From Halomonas beimenensis (lineage in GTDB: Bacteria; Pseudomonadota; Gammaproteobacteria; Pseudomonadales; Halomonadaceae): 64,000 nucleotides of DNA. The DNA is taken from the NCBI RefSeq assembly GCF_002549795.1, contig NZ_CP021435.1:1116001-1180000 (forward strand). Reading direction: 5' to 3'. The notes beneath the pieces were generated by a model. That model did no database searches. It saw only the letters and a list, made by a program, of their open reading frames with translations, and was not told the DNA's origin. The position numbers and the translations under genes are program-made. Positions 54,061 to 62,255 of the stretch are shown here, in pieces (the stretch's first letter is position 1; each line of letters begins with the position of its first letter).

Positions 54061-55023
54061 ATGAGCCTGTCCGGCTTCGACAAGCGCTTCGACGACCTGC
54101 GCGACTACATCCTCAAGATCACCGAATGGATCTGGGAGGGGCGTGGCATCGACCTGATTCGCGACTACTACGCCGAGGATTGCCCGGTGAAGACCCCGGC
54201 CGGGGCCTTCAGCGGCGTGGAGGGCGTGATTCGCGGCACCCTGGAGACCCTTCAGGAGTTCCCGGACCGCACCCTGCTCGGCGAGGACGTGATCGACAGC
54301 GAGGATGCTCCCGGCACCTACTATTCCTCCCACCGCATCTTCTCCCACATGACCCACCAGGGGCATGGCGCCTTCGGCGCGCCCACCGGGGTGCGGCCCG
54401 CGCTGCCGACCGTGGCCGACTGCCTGTGCCGCGGCGACCGCATCGTCGACGAGTGGCTGGTGCGCGACCAGGCCGGCCTGGCCCTGCAGCTGGGCCATTC
54501 CCCCGAGGCCATGGGCCAGGCCCTGGCCGAGAAGGCCCCGATGCCCGGCCGTGAGGCGCTGGTTGATCGCTGGCGCGGACCCGAGGGGGACCTCGACATC
54601 GAGGCCCTGGGGCCGGTCGCCGAGCGCTACCGGGATCTCTGGCAGCACGGCCGCCTGGAGCGGCTGCGCACCGGCTACGACCGGGCCATCGACGCCAAGG
54701 TGCCCGGCGCCCGGACGCTGCGCGGCCATGACGACCTGGAGCGCTTCTGGTTCGGCTACAAGGCCGCCTTCCCGGCCGGCACCTTCCGGATCCACCACTG
54801 GATCGACCGCGAGGAGGCCGGCTCCCCGCGCCGCATCGCCCTGCGCTGGTCACTGGAGACCGCCCACCAGGGCGGTGGCGTGTTCGGCCCGGCCAGCGGC
54901 GCCCCGGTGGTGCTGCTGGGCATCACCCACGCCGAGCTGCGCGGCGACGTCGTGGTGCGCGAATGGCACCAGCTCGACGAGATCGCCATCCACGCCCAGA
55001 TCGCCCAGCACCGCTCGTCCTGA
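54061..55023 (+). CDS. SnoaL/NTF2-like protein with two domains (1)
   Basis: This 320-aa protein has two cone-shaped SnoaL/NTF2-like domains. The first is at about 10-145 (WIWEGRGIDLIRDYYAEDCP, FSGVEGVIRGTLETLQEFPD), the second at about 185-315 (LRTGYDRAIDAKVPGARTLR, HDDLERFWFGYKAAFPAGTF). This family contains cyclases, isomerases and hydratases acting on small ketones or polyketides; no function can be assigned. It starts 18 bases after the SDR with AAGGAG upstream and closes the dehydrogenase operon before a hairpin and a G13 tract. A second, diverged double-domain relative follows the ABC transporter. Confidence 0.8.
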   Translation: MSLSGFDKRFDDLRDYILKITEWIWEGRGIDLIRDYYAEDCPVKTPAGAFSGVEGVIRGTLETLQEFPDRTLLGEDVIDSEDAPGTYYSSHRIFSHMTHQGHGAFGAPTGVRPALPTVADCLCRGDRIVDEWLVRDQAGLALQLGHSPEAMGQALAEKAPMPGREALVDRWRGPEGDLDIEALGPVAERYRDLWQHGRLERLRTGYDRAIDAKVPGARTLRGHDDLERFWFGYKAAFPAGTFRIHHWIDREEAGSPRRIALRWSLETAHQGGGVFGPASGAPVVLLGITHAELRGDVVVREWHQLDEIAIHAQIAQHRSS

Positions 55024-55031
55024 TGACCCGG

Positions 55032-55062
55032 CCCCCGGCGCTCGCTGCACCAGCGCCGGGGG
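55032..55062 (+). terminator. Hairpin after the first SnoaL-like gene
   Basis: CCCCCGGCGCT and AGCGCCGGGGG pair fully around a nine-base loop, eight bases past the stop. The 3' arm is part of the G13 tract instead of leading to a U-run. Confidence 0.65.
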
Positions 55063-55070
55063 GGGGGGGG
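55058..55070 (+). repeat. G13 homopolymer
   Basis: Thirteen consecutive G residues in an intergenic position, overlapping the 3' arm of the hairpin. Length variation would change hairpin strength and is prone to slippage or sequencing error. Confidence 0.9.
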
Positions 55071-55395
55071 CGGTCGGTGAACTGGCGCTGCCGGCCGCCG
55101 CCGCCCTTGCCGCTGGCCAGGGCGGGTCGCGGCGCCCCGAGGTCGCCGTCGGCATCCAGGCGGGCGCCAGAGTGGCTACGAATGCAACAGGAGGCCCTCG
55201 GCCAGGGGCCGCTCCCCCTGTGTGGCGAGCGCCTGTGGCGGCCGGGATCGCGATGGCCGCGGAGGCGCGCCCGGTCGGACGGGCATGCATCACGTCGCGC
55301 TCCATGCCTGTGCCGCGCGCTGAGGCGCTGTTCCGGGCGAGCGTGCGTCGCTGCAGGGAGGCATCCAGAACAGGCGTATGGCATGGAAAAAGGCC

Positions 55396-55425
55396 TTGCG
55401 GGCGTGACAGGGTTATGCCTATTCT
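55396..55425 (+). promoter_or_regulatory. Promoter of the ABC importer operon
   Basis: TTGCGG (55396-55401) and TATTCT (55420-55425) are spaced 18 bases apart. The LacI-type site follows at once over the expected transcription start, a classic repressor position. Confidence 0.55.
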
Positions 55426-55426
55426 G

Positions 55427-55444
55427 TTTGCATACGTATACACA
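55427..55444. promoter_or_regulatory. LacI-type operator site C, before the ABC operon
   Basis: TTTGCATACGTATACACA matches 16 of 18 consensus positions, 31 bases before the ATPase start. Confidence 0.72.
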
Positions 55445-55475
55445 AAAATAAGACGATACCCATAGGGGGGATCTG

Positions 55476-56576
55476 ATGGCTGAAGTAACACTCAAGAATG
55501 TTGGCAAGCGCTGGGGATCCTTTGTCGGCGTCGACAACTTCGACCTCACCATAGCCGACAAGGAGTTCCTGGTACTTCTCGGCCCTTCGGGATGCGGCAA
55601 GACCACGACAATGCGGATGATCGCGGGGCTGGAAAATGCCTCCGAGGGCGACATCCTGATCGGCGGGAAGCGTGTCAATGACATGGAGCCCAAGGATCGG
55701 GATGTGGCGATGGTGTTTCAGTCCTACGCGCTCTACCCCAACATGACGGTCTACGACAATATCCGCTTCCCGCTGAAGGTTCGCGGCGTCGATTCCTCGA
55801 CACATGACGAAAAGGTTCGCCGCGCCTCGGCGATGGTCGAGCTGGACGACTTCCTGCATCGCAAGCCTTCGGAGCTGTCCGGCGGCCAGCGCCAGCGCGT
55901 CGCCCTGGCTCGGGCGATCGTTCGCGAGCCCAATGTCTTCCTGATGGACGAGCCGCTGTCGAATCTCGATGCCAAGCTGCGCGTGTCCACCCGCGCCCAG
56001 ATCAAGAATCTCAGCCATGAGCTGGCGGTGACGACGATCTACGTGACCCACGACCAGATCGAGGCGATGACCCTGGCCGACCGGGTCGTGGTGATGAAAA
56101 ACGGCGTGGTGCAGCAAATCGGCAGCCCGACCGAAATCTATGACAATCCCGTCAATATCTTTGTCGCCAGCTTCATCGGCAGCCCGGCGATGAACCTGAT
56201 CGACGGTCATGTCCAGGACGGCACCTTCCGCGCATCGCATGTGGAAATTCCCGGCTTGAGCGTGCCGGACGGCCCCTTGACCCTGGGGTTCCGCGCCGAG
56301 GATTCCGGCATCGCGGCGCCGGGACAGGGCCAGATCAACGCCCCGATCTACACGCTGGAACTGCTGGGCGATGCGACGATGATCTCGGTGCGCGTCGGCG
56401 GTGTGCTGGTCTCGGTCAAGGCAGACAAGAATTTCCGTGCCGAGATCGACGACATGGTGTCGATCTCGGTTCCGCAGGAAATATGCCACTTGTTTGACGG
56501 TCAGACAGGCGTGCGAATCGAGGGGGGATCGCCCGCCTTTCATGGTCCTGATTCTCGGTGTTCATCGCCTGTCTGA
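55476..56576 (+). CDS. Sugar-type ABC importer ATP-binding protein (MalK/UgpC family)
   Basis: This 366-aa ATPase has the MalK layout: nucleotide-binding domain (residues 1-240) with Walker A GPSGCGKTTT, signature LSGGQRQRVALARAI, Walker B VFLMDEPLSNLD and switch THDQIEAM, then a TOBE/OB regulatory domain. The last ~20 residues (after GVRIEGGSPAF) are unusual and run almost into the SBP leader. Codon choice here (more T- and A-ending codons, as in GTG-CGC-GTC mixed with GAA/AAA) differs from the neighbours and looks alphaproteobacterial. It is the first gene of a five-gene operon, 44 bases before the binding protein. Substrate: unknown carbohydrate-like compound. Confidence 0.92.
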   Translation: MAEVTLKNVGKRWGSFVGVDNFDLTIADKEFLVLLGPSGCGKTTTMRMIAGLENASEGDILIGGKRVNDMEPKDRDVAMVFQSYALYPNMTVYDNIRFPLKVRGVDSSTHDEKVRRASAMVELDDFLHRKPSELSGGQRQRVALARAIVREPNVFLMDEPLSNLDAKLRVSTRAQIKNLSHELAVTTIYVTHDQIEAMTLADRVVVMKNGVVQQIGSPTEIYDNPVNIFVASFIGSPAMNLIDGHVQDGTFRASHVEIPGLSVPDGPLTLGFRAEDSGIAAPGQGQINAPIYTLELLGDATMISVRVGGVLVSVKADKNFRAEIDDMVSISVPQEICHLFDGQTGVRIEGGSPAFHGPDSRCSSPV

Positions 56577-56620
56577 AATCTGCATGGCGCCTGATCCAAT
56601 AACAAGACAAGGAGAATGAC

Positions 56621-57859
56621 ATGCTGTTGAAAAGACTCGCTGCCGCCTCGGTTGTCTCTGGCCTGATGTGTTCGTCAGCGTTTGCTGCCGACTGCGGCCC
56701 GGAGGGGCAGTCCATCCGTATCCTGGCCAGCGACTTCCCGGCGATCCGCGCCGTCGTGGACCAGGCGCGAGCGAATTGCGGCGGCGCCGCGGCCGAATTC
56801 ACCGCCAACCATACCACCGAGGCGCGCCAGGTGATGAACGCGGCGCTGACGCCGAACCCGGCGGAATACACCTCGGTGATCCTGGCCAACGCCACGCTGA
56901 CTCAGGTGATGAATGACGGGCTGGTGCGGCCGCTAAACGACCTGGTCGACAAGTACGACATCCCGCAGCACCTGCTGATCACGGTCGACGGCGACGTGAT
57001 GGCCGTGGCCTTCATGGCCAACTCGCAGCACCTGTTCTCGCGCCAGGACATCCTGCAGCAGGCCGGCGTGGACAGCATCCCGGCGACCTATGAAGAGGTC
57101 CTGGCGGCGGCGGAAAAGATCCGCGCCGCAGGGATCATGGAGTACCCGCTGGTGATGAACCTCCAGACCGGCTGGAACCTGGCCGAAGTGTTCAACATGC
57201 TCTATCTCGGCCACGACGGCGAGTTCTTCGAGCCGGGCACCGCCGAACCCGCGGTCAGCAGCGAGGAGGGCATCGCCACGCTGGAAACCATGAAGGCGCT
57301 GGTCGAATACGCCCATCCGGACCACCTGACCCATGCCTCGAACGAGACCCAGGGCCTGTGGGAATCCGGACAGGCGGCGCTGGCCGTCATGTGGGGCTCG
57401 CGCGGGTCGCCGATCCTGGATGACGATGGCGCCAGCGAAGCGGTGACCTCGAACACGATCCTGTCCGCGGCGCCCACCGTCGGCGGCGGCTCGACCCCCG
57501 CCGCCACCCTGTGGTGGGACGGGATCTCCATTGCCGCCAACGTGCCGGATGCAGACGCCGAGGCGACATTCGCCGCGCTGACCAGCGCGCTCACCGCGGA
57601 GATGGTCGCGGAAAACAACGACGACGCGGTCTGGATGATCGATGGGTTCGAGCCCGGTCCCGCGGCCGCGGGCGTGGCCGCCACCATCCGGGGCGGGGCC
57701 CGGCCCTATCCGATGATCCCGCAGATCGCCCTGCTGCACGCGGCGCTCGGTTCGGAGCTGACCGACTTCCTGAAAGGTAACGAAAGCGCCGAGAAGGCGC
57801 TGGCAGATGTCGAGACCGCCTACCGCACCTCGGCCAAGGAAGCCGGCTTCCTCAACTAA
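56621..57859 (+). CDS. ABC importer substrate-binding protein, carbohydrate type (family 1)
   Basis: This is a 412-aa periplasmic protein. Signal peptide residues 1-22 end SSAFA before ADCGPEG. The mature part has the SBP_bac_1 pattern: IRILASDFPAIRAVVDQARA, EYTSVILANATLTQVMNDGL, PLNDLVDKYDIP, LVMNLQTGWNLAEVFNMLYLG and ALAVMWGSRGSP. Cys25 and Cys52 (ANCGG region) could form a disulfide. AAGGAG lies upstream of the ATG. It delivers its ligand to the two permeases that follow. The precise ligand cannot be told; the fold suits sugars, polyols or their derivatives. Confidence 0.9.
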   Translation: MLLKRLAAASVVSGLMCSSAFAADCGPEGQSIRILASDFPAIRAVVDQARANCGGAAAEFTANHTTEARQVMNAALTPNPAEYTSVILANATLTQVMNDGLVRPLNDLVDKYDIPQHLLITVDGDVMAVAFMANSQHLFSRQDILQQAGVDSIPATYEEVLAAAEKIRAAGIMEYPLVMNLQTGWNLAEVFNMLYLGHDGEFFEPGTAEPAVSSEEGIATLETMKALVEYAHPDHLTHASNETQGLWESGQAALAVMWGSRGSPILDDDGASEAVTSNTILSAAPTVGGGSTPAATLWWDGISIAANVPDADAEATFAALTSALTAEMVAENNDDAVWMIDGFEPGPAAAGVAATIRGGARPYPMIPQIALLHAALGSELTDFLKGNESAEKALADVETAYRTSAKEAGFLN

Positions 57860-57929
57860 GCCTCCCCGACTGGAGGGGGGGGCACCGGCCCCCCTCGCTG
57901 ATTCCGGACCGAACACCGAGACGCACGCC

Positions 57930-58961
57930 ATGAAGCACCGCACGTTTTTCTGGTTCATCCTGCCGACGCTTTCCGCGATGGTCCTGTTCATCGCGCTGCC
58001 CATCGTCTCGGTTGCCATCCAGTCGCTGTTCGTCGAGAACGAGCAGGTGCTGGTGGTCTCCGAAAGTTGTGGGCCGTTCGGCTGTAAAGAAACCACCACG
58101 ATTGACGCCGAGGCGACGGCCAGGCTGCAGGAAGAGCAGCCTCTGGGCCGGTTCAACGGCCTCGACACCTATGTCAATCGTTCGCACCTGGCCTTTGCCG
58201 AAGTCGGCGAGGCTTGGCGCAGCACCGACACCCTGGGCGAATTCTGGGGCCAGGTCTCCAACCTGCCTTTCTACCGCGCGCTGTTTTTCACGCTGACCTA
58301 CACGGCCGTGGTCACCCCGGTGGTCATCGTGCTGGGCCTGGCGATTGCGGTGGGCGTCAACAACCTGCCCAAGCTGCTCAAGGGGCCGTCGATCTTCATC
58401 TCGCTGCTGCCGTTTCTCGTCACGCCGCTGGTGGGCGCGTTGATCCTGTTCTGGATGGTCGACAGCGACGGCATCATCGGCGCCACCATCCAGCGGATCT
58501 TCGACGATCCCTCGCTCAGCCTGAAGGCCTCGACGGCGCTCACCTGGACCATGCTGATCGTCTACGGGGTCTGGCACACCCTGCCGTTCAGCTTCATCAC
58601 CTTCTACGCAGGGCTTCAGACGGTGCCCGAGGACACCATGGAGGCCGCCAAGATCGACGGCGCGTCGAAGTGGCAGCGCATGATCCATGTGGTGGTGCCG
58701 CACCTGGCCCCGCTGATGTCCTTCGTGACGCTGATGCTCCTGATGGACAACTTCCGGGTCTTCGAGCCGATCGTCAGCTTCAAGGCCGAGGCCCACGCCA
58801 CTTCGCTCAGCTGGATCATCTACAACGACCTGCGCGAAAGCGGCAACCCGCTCTACGGTTCCGCCGGGGCGACCTCGATGATGACCATCGTCGGCGTGGT
58901 CATCCTCCTGACACCGGTATTGATCCGCACCTGGCGCAACTTCAACCGTAAAGCACACTGA
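57930..58961 (+). CDS. ABC importer permease 1 (MalF-like) with extended periplasmic loop
   Basis: This 343-aa permease has six main membrane helices and the coupling EAA loop EAAKIDGASKWQRMIHVVVP. Between helix 1 and helix 2 there is an unusual hydrophilic insert of about 70 residues (roughly 35-105) that contains a close Cys pair in SESCGPFGCKETTT and would lie in the periplasm, probably touching the binding protein. ATG 57930 was chosen as it starts directly before the first helix (TFFWFILPTLSAMVLFIALP); the frame is open upstream only in part of the SBP tail. The gene belongs to the five-gene ABC operon. Confidence 0.9.
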   Translation: MKHRTFFWFILPTLSAMVLFIALPIVSVAIQSLFVENEQVLVVSESCGPFGCKETTTIDAEATARLQEEQPLGRFNGLDTYVNRSHLAFAEVGEAWRSTDTLGEFWGQVSNLPFYRALFFTLTYTAVVTPVVIVLGLAIAVGVNNLPKLLKGPSIFISLLPFLVTPLVGALILFWMVDSDGIIGATIQRIFDDPSLSLKASTALTWTMLIVYGVWHTLPFSFITFYAGLQTVPEDTMEAAKIDGASKWQRMIHVVVPHLAPLMSFVTLMLLMDNFRVFEPIVSFKAEAHATSLSWIIYNDLRESGNPLYGSAGATSMMTIVGVVILLTPVLIRTWRNFNRKAH

Positions 58962-58971
58962 GGGCACGATC

Positions 58972-59892
58972 ATGACCACCAAGTCACAATCTCGCATCGC
59001 CGTCCCTGCGGTGAGCGGCAAGGCCCGGTTCCGCTTGTCGCCGTTCACCGTGATCTCCCTGGCTCTCGTGGCGCTCTGGCTGATCGTCGCGGCCTTCCCC
59101 TTCCTCTGGACCTTCTGGGGCAGTTTCAAGGTGCAGTCGGATTTCTTCTCCAAGGTCGACTGGCAGAACGCCATCTACGGGGTCAACACGATCAAGGAGA
59201 CCGGCAGCCCCTTTACCCTGGCAGGCTACTACGGCGCCTGGGTGGACGAAGCGTTCTGGCGCAATGTCATCAACTCCGGGATCGTCGTGTTCTTCACGGT
59301 GATCATCTCGCTGACCATCGGCACGCTCGGCGGCTATGCGCTGGCCCGCTCCGGGCGCCGCTATGCCTTCTGGCTGCTGATGGCCGCGCTGGCGTTCCGC
59401 GCCATGCCGCATATCACCCTGGTCTCGGGCTATATGCTGCCGTTCTTCGAGTGGAACATCTGGGGCATCCTGCCGACCACGATCATCGTGCTGGTGGCGA
59501 TCAACCAGCCCTTCACCCTGTGGATGCTGCACTCGTTCTTCCTCAACATCCCCAAGGACATGGACGAAAGCGCCATGGTCGACGGCTGCACCCGTTTCCA
59601 GGCCTTCCGGCACGTGATCATCCCGGTCATGTGGCCCGGCGTGATCACCACCGGCCTGTTCAGCTTCCTGCTGGCCTACAACGACTTCGCGGTGACCGCG
59701 ATGCTGTTGAGCTCGGAGAACGAGACCATCATTCCCGCGATCAACAGCTTCCTGGGCACGACCCAGGTCGAAGGCAAGGTCATGTACGCCGTCGCCGCCG
59801 TGGTCTCGGCCACCGCTCCGCTGTTCGTGCTGATACTGCTCTTCCAGCGGCAGATCGTCAGCGGCCTGACCGCCGGGGCGGTGAAGGGATGA
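58972..59892 (+). CDS. ABC importer permease 2 (MalG-like)
   Basis: This 306-aa permease has six membrane helices. Helix 1 is SPFTVISLALVALWLIVAAF and the EAA-type loop is ESAMVDGCTRFQAFRHVIIP, in which the usual EAA is ESA. It begins 10 bases after permease 1 and completes the importer with the ATPase and binding protein. It shares the atypical codon use of this block. Confidence 0.92.
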   Translation: MTTKSQSRIAVPAVSGKARFRLSPFTVISLALVALWLIVAAFPFLWTFWGSFKVQSDFFSKVDWQNAIYGVNTIKETGSPFTLAGYYGAWVDEAFWRNVINSGIVVFFTVIISLTIGTLGGYALARSGRRYAFWLLMAALAFRAMPHITLVSGYMLPFFEWNIWGILPTTIIVLVAINQPFTLWMLHSFFLNIPKDMDESAMVDGCTRFQAFRHVIIPVMWPGVITTGLFSFLLAYNDFAVTAMLLSSENETIIPAINSFLGTTQVEGKVMYAVAAVVSATAPLFVLILLFQRQIVSGLTAGAVKG

Positions 59893-60024
59893 TCGTTCAC
59901 GCCCCCAGGCCATGTCGGGGGCGGTTCTCCGCATCATTGAAGGTTTCATTGGCACCGCTGGACAAGGCGATATCCCCGACCGCCGGCTCGGCGGCAAGAA
60001 TATGTGCAAGGTAGAGGTTGCAGA

Positions 60025-61080
60025 ATGACGACGGACACCCATACCCGGAACAAGATGCTGATGGCCCCGATGAGGGAGGCCATGCGCGACTTCAGCGAGC
60101 AGGGCGTGTCCGCCGCGCTGGAGGCGCTGATCGCCCCGGACGCGGTGGTGCACATGTGTCACCCCTTCGGCGACCTGACCGGCCCGAAGGCGCTTTACGA
60201 CGCCTGTTATGCGCCCCTGCTCGAATCCATGCCGGACCTGGAGCGCCGCGACTGGATCGTCATGGGCGGGCGCACCGAACAGGGCGACGACTGGGTCGGC
60301 TGCGGCGGGCACTACTACGGCACCTTCGTCAAGCCCTGGCTCGACATCCCGCCGACCGGCCACCTGACGCACATGCGTTACCACGAGTTCTACCGCTTCG
60401 AAGGGGGCAAGGTGGTCGAGATCCAGGCGATCTGGGACATCCCCGAGGTCATGATGCAGGCCAAGGCCTGGCCGATGGCGCCGTCGCTGGGCCGGGAGTT
60501 CTGCGTCCCCGGGCCGGCGACGCTTGACGGCCTGGTGCCGGGCCCCCGGGACGAAGCCCGGTCCCAGGCCTCCTGCGACCATATCGTCGACATGCTCGAC
60601 CACCTGACCCGTTACCCCAGCCAGGGCGGGCCGGAAGTGATGGAGATGCCGAGGTTCTGGCACGAGCGGATGAACTGGTACGGGCCGGCCGGCATCGGCA
60701 CCGGCCGCGGCATCGCCGGCTTCCGCAACTGGCACCAGATTCCGTTCCTGGGCGCCATGCCCGACCGGGGCCAGCATCCGGACGGGATCACCCATCACTT
60801 CTTCGGCGATGGCGATTACGCGGCGGTCACCGGCTGGCCCAACATGATGCAGACGGTGACCCACGACGGCTGGCTGGGCATTGCCCCCGCGGGCCAGCGG
60901 ATCACCATGCGCTCGCTGGATTTCTGGCGTCTGGAAAACGGCAGGATCCGGGAGAACTGGGTGACGGTCGATCTGCTGGATGTCTATCGCCAGCTGGGCG
61001 TCGACGTCTTCGCGCGCCTGCGCGAATTCAACAAGGCCCGCGTGGTGGGGGAGATTCCCTTCCCCGTGGGCGAGGCCTGA
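60025..61080 (+). CDS. SnoaL/NTF2-like protein with two domains (2)
   Basis: This 351-aa protein repeats the two-domain plan of the protein at 54061-55023 but is clearly diverged. The N-terminal domain is at about 5-150 (LEALIAPDAVVHMCHPFGDL, HMRYHEFYRFEGGKVVEIQ), the C-terminal domain at about 195-335 (HERMNWYGPAGIGTGRGIAG, HHFFGDGDYAAVTGWPNMMQ, MRSLDFWRLENGRIRENWVT). Both domains end in the 'F-R-x-x-x-G-K-V/I' hairpin usual for SnoaL ester cyclases. Enzymatic role unknown. It lies 132 bases after permease 2 in the same direction and with similar codon use, so it likely came with the transporter. Confidence 0.8.
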   Translation: MTTDTHTRNKMLMAPMREAMRDFSEQGVSAALEALIAPDAVVHMCHPFGDLTGPKALYDACYAPLLESMPDLERRDWIVMGGRTEQGDDWVGCGGHYYGTFVKPWLDIPPTGHLTHMRYHEFYRFEGGKVVEIQAIWDIPEVMMQAKAWPMAPSLGREFCVPGPATLDGLVPGPRDEARSQASCDHIVDMLDHLTRYPSQGGPEVMEMPRFWHERMNWYGPAGIGTGRGIAGFRNWHQIPFLGAMPDRGQHPDGITHHFFGDGDYAAVTGWPNMMQTVTHDGWLGIAPAGQRITMRSLDFWRLENGRIRENWVTVDLLDVYRQLGVDVFARLREFNKARVVGEIPFPVGEA

Positions 61081-61224
61081 CATGCCCCCTGGCTCCCGTA
61101 TCACCAAGTGTCGTCATCACCGGACCGGCCGGGAAGCCGGTCGCGAGCCTCGCCCCTCGGCGTCCCGCGACCGGCACCGCGCCATCCAAGCACCGATTGC
61201 CCAACACCCCCCACAGGAGGCCTC

Positions 61225-62238
61225 ATGACCTGGACCCTGGATGCCCTGACCGAGCGCCGCGTGCGCTACCCCGACCTGGTGCCCTGCCGCAACGCCTTCG
61301 TCGACACCCGCTCGCCGGGGTCGGATCGCAAGGAGAACTTCACTATCATCGGGCCCGGCGTGGCGGAAAGCGCCGACCAGCACGTGCACATCTCCGAGCC
61401 CCACGGCTTCAACGTCGGCGGCGCCCGCCAGCCCGACGGCTGCCTCAACTCCCAGCACTCCCACGAGGGCGCCGAGGTGTTCGTGGTCCACACCGGGCGC
61501 TGGCGCCTGTTCTTCGGGCCCGAGCGCGAGGACGGCACCCTCGACATCGGCCCGGGCGACGTGGTGAGCGTGCCGATCCACATGTTCCGCGGCTTCGAGA
61601 AGCTGGATGCCGGCACCGGCTTCCTGTGGGTGGTGCTGGGCGGCGACGACCCCGGCCGGGTGCGCTGGGCGCCCAGCGTCTTCGAGCTGGCCCGGGAGCA
61701 CGGCCTGGTGCTGCTCAAGAACGGCCAGCTGGTGGACCTGGCGGGGGGCGACACCCTGCCCGAGGACGCCGAGCTCGAGACCGCGCCGGACGCCGACGAG
61801 ATCGCGCGGCTGGTCACGCCGTCCGCGGAGCGCCTGGCCCAGTGCCTGGTGCGCCATGAGGACCTGCAGCCGAGCGCCGCCTCGCCGCTGGCCGGCGAGG
61901 GCGTGGAGGAGTGCCCGGTGATCGCGCCGGCCGCCGGCGCCGACGGCGTCGGCCCCGGCCCGATCACCGGCTGGTGGCCCCACGGCTTCCAGCTGCGCGT
62001 GCTGCGCCTGACGGCCGGCGCCGCGACCCCCGACTATCGCTGCGAGGAGCCGGAGGTGCTGTTCGTGCAGTCCGGCCAGGCGCGCGTCGTCAGCGAGGCC
62101 GGTGAACTGACGCTGGAGACCGGCGACACCTTCACCTCGCCCCAGGGCTGGGAGCACCGGGTCATCGCCGACGCCGACACCGAAATCGTGGTGGTGCGGG
62201 GCGGCGACGCGCCGGCCGGCCCGCGTCTGGCGGCCTGA
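61225..62238 (+). CDS. Bicupin protein
   Basis: This 337-aa protein has two cupin barrels. The first, about 60-150, carries QHSHEGAEVFVVHTGRWRLF with His/Glu metal ligands and GPGDVVSVPIHMFRGF. The second, about 255-330, carries EEPEVLFVQSGQARVV and LETGDTFTSPQGWEHRV, where the first metal histidines are replaced (PDYRCEEPEV), so one barrel may have lost its metal. Bicupins include dioxygenases and sugar isomerases; no specific call is possible. AGGAGG precedes the ATG. Codon use is again like the host, unlike the upstream block. It begins the last group of the island (bicupin, hydrolase, RraA). Confidence 0.83.
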   Translation: MTWTLDALTERRVRYPDLVPCRNAFVDTRSPGSDRKENFTIIGPGVAESADQHVHISEPHGFNVGGARQPDGCLNSQHSHEGAEVFVVHTGRWRLFFGPEREDGTLDIGPGDVVSVPIHMFRGFEKLDAGTGFLWVVLGGDDPGRVRWAPSVFELAREHGLVLLKNGQLVDLAGGDTLPEDAELETAPDADEIARLVTPSAERLAQCLVRHEDLQPSAASPLAGEGVEECPVIAPAAGADGVGPGPITGWWPHGFQLRVLRLTAGAATPDYRCEEPEVLFVQSGQARVVSEAGELTLETGDTFTSPQGWEHRVIADADTEIVVVRGGDAPAGPRLAA

Positions 62239-62255
62239 GCGGGGGAGACGTCACC

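Larger units (their letters stand above)
55024..55475 (+). other. Gap with hairpin, G13 tract and ABC-operon promoter
   Basis: This stretch of 452 bases has no gene I can defend. It opens with a terminator-like hairpin (55032-55062) running into 13 consecutive G. The middle part (55075-55400) is very GC-rich, with open frames on both strands but no family resemblance; it may be decayed coding DNA. The last 80 bases turn AT-rich and hold a promoter and LacI-type site. Confidence 0.6.

Noticed and set aside
55075..55400. Possible gene or decayed regulator between the first SnoaL-like gene and the ABC operon
   Set aside because: Open frames exist on both strands but none shows a recognisable family pattern or ribosome site; described only as a gap.
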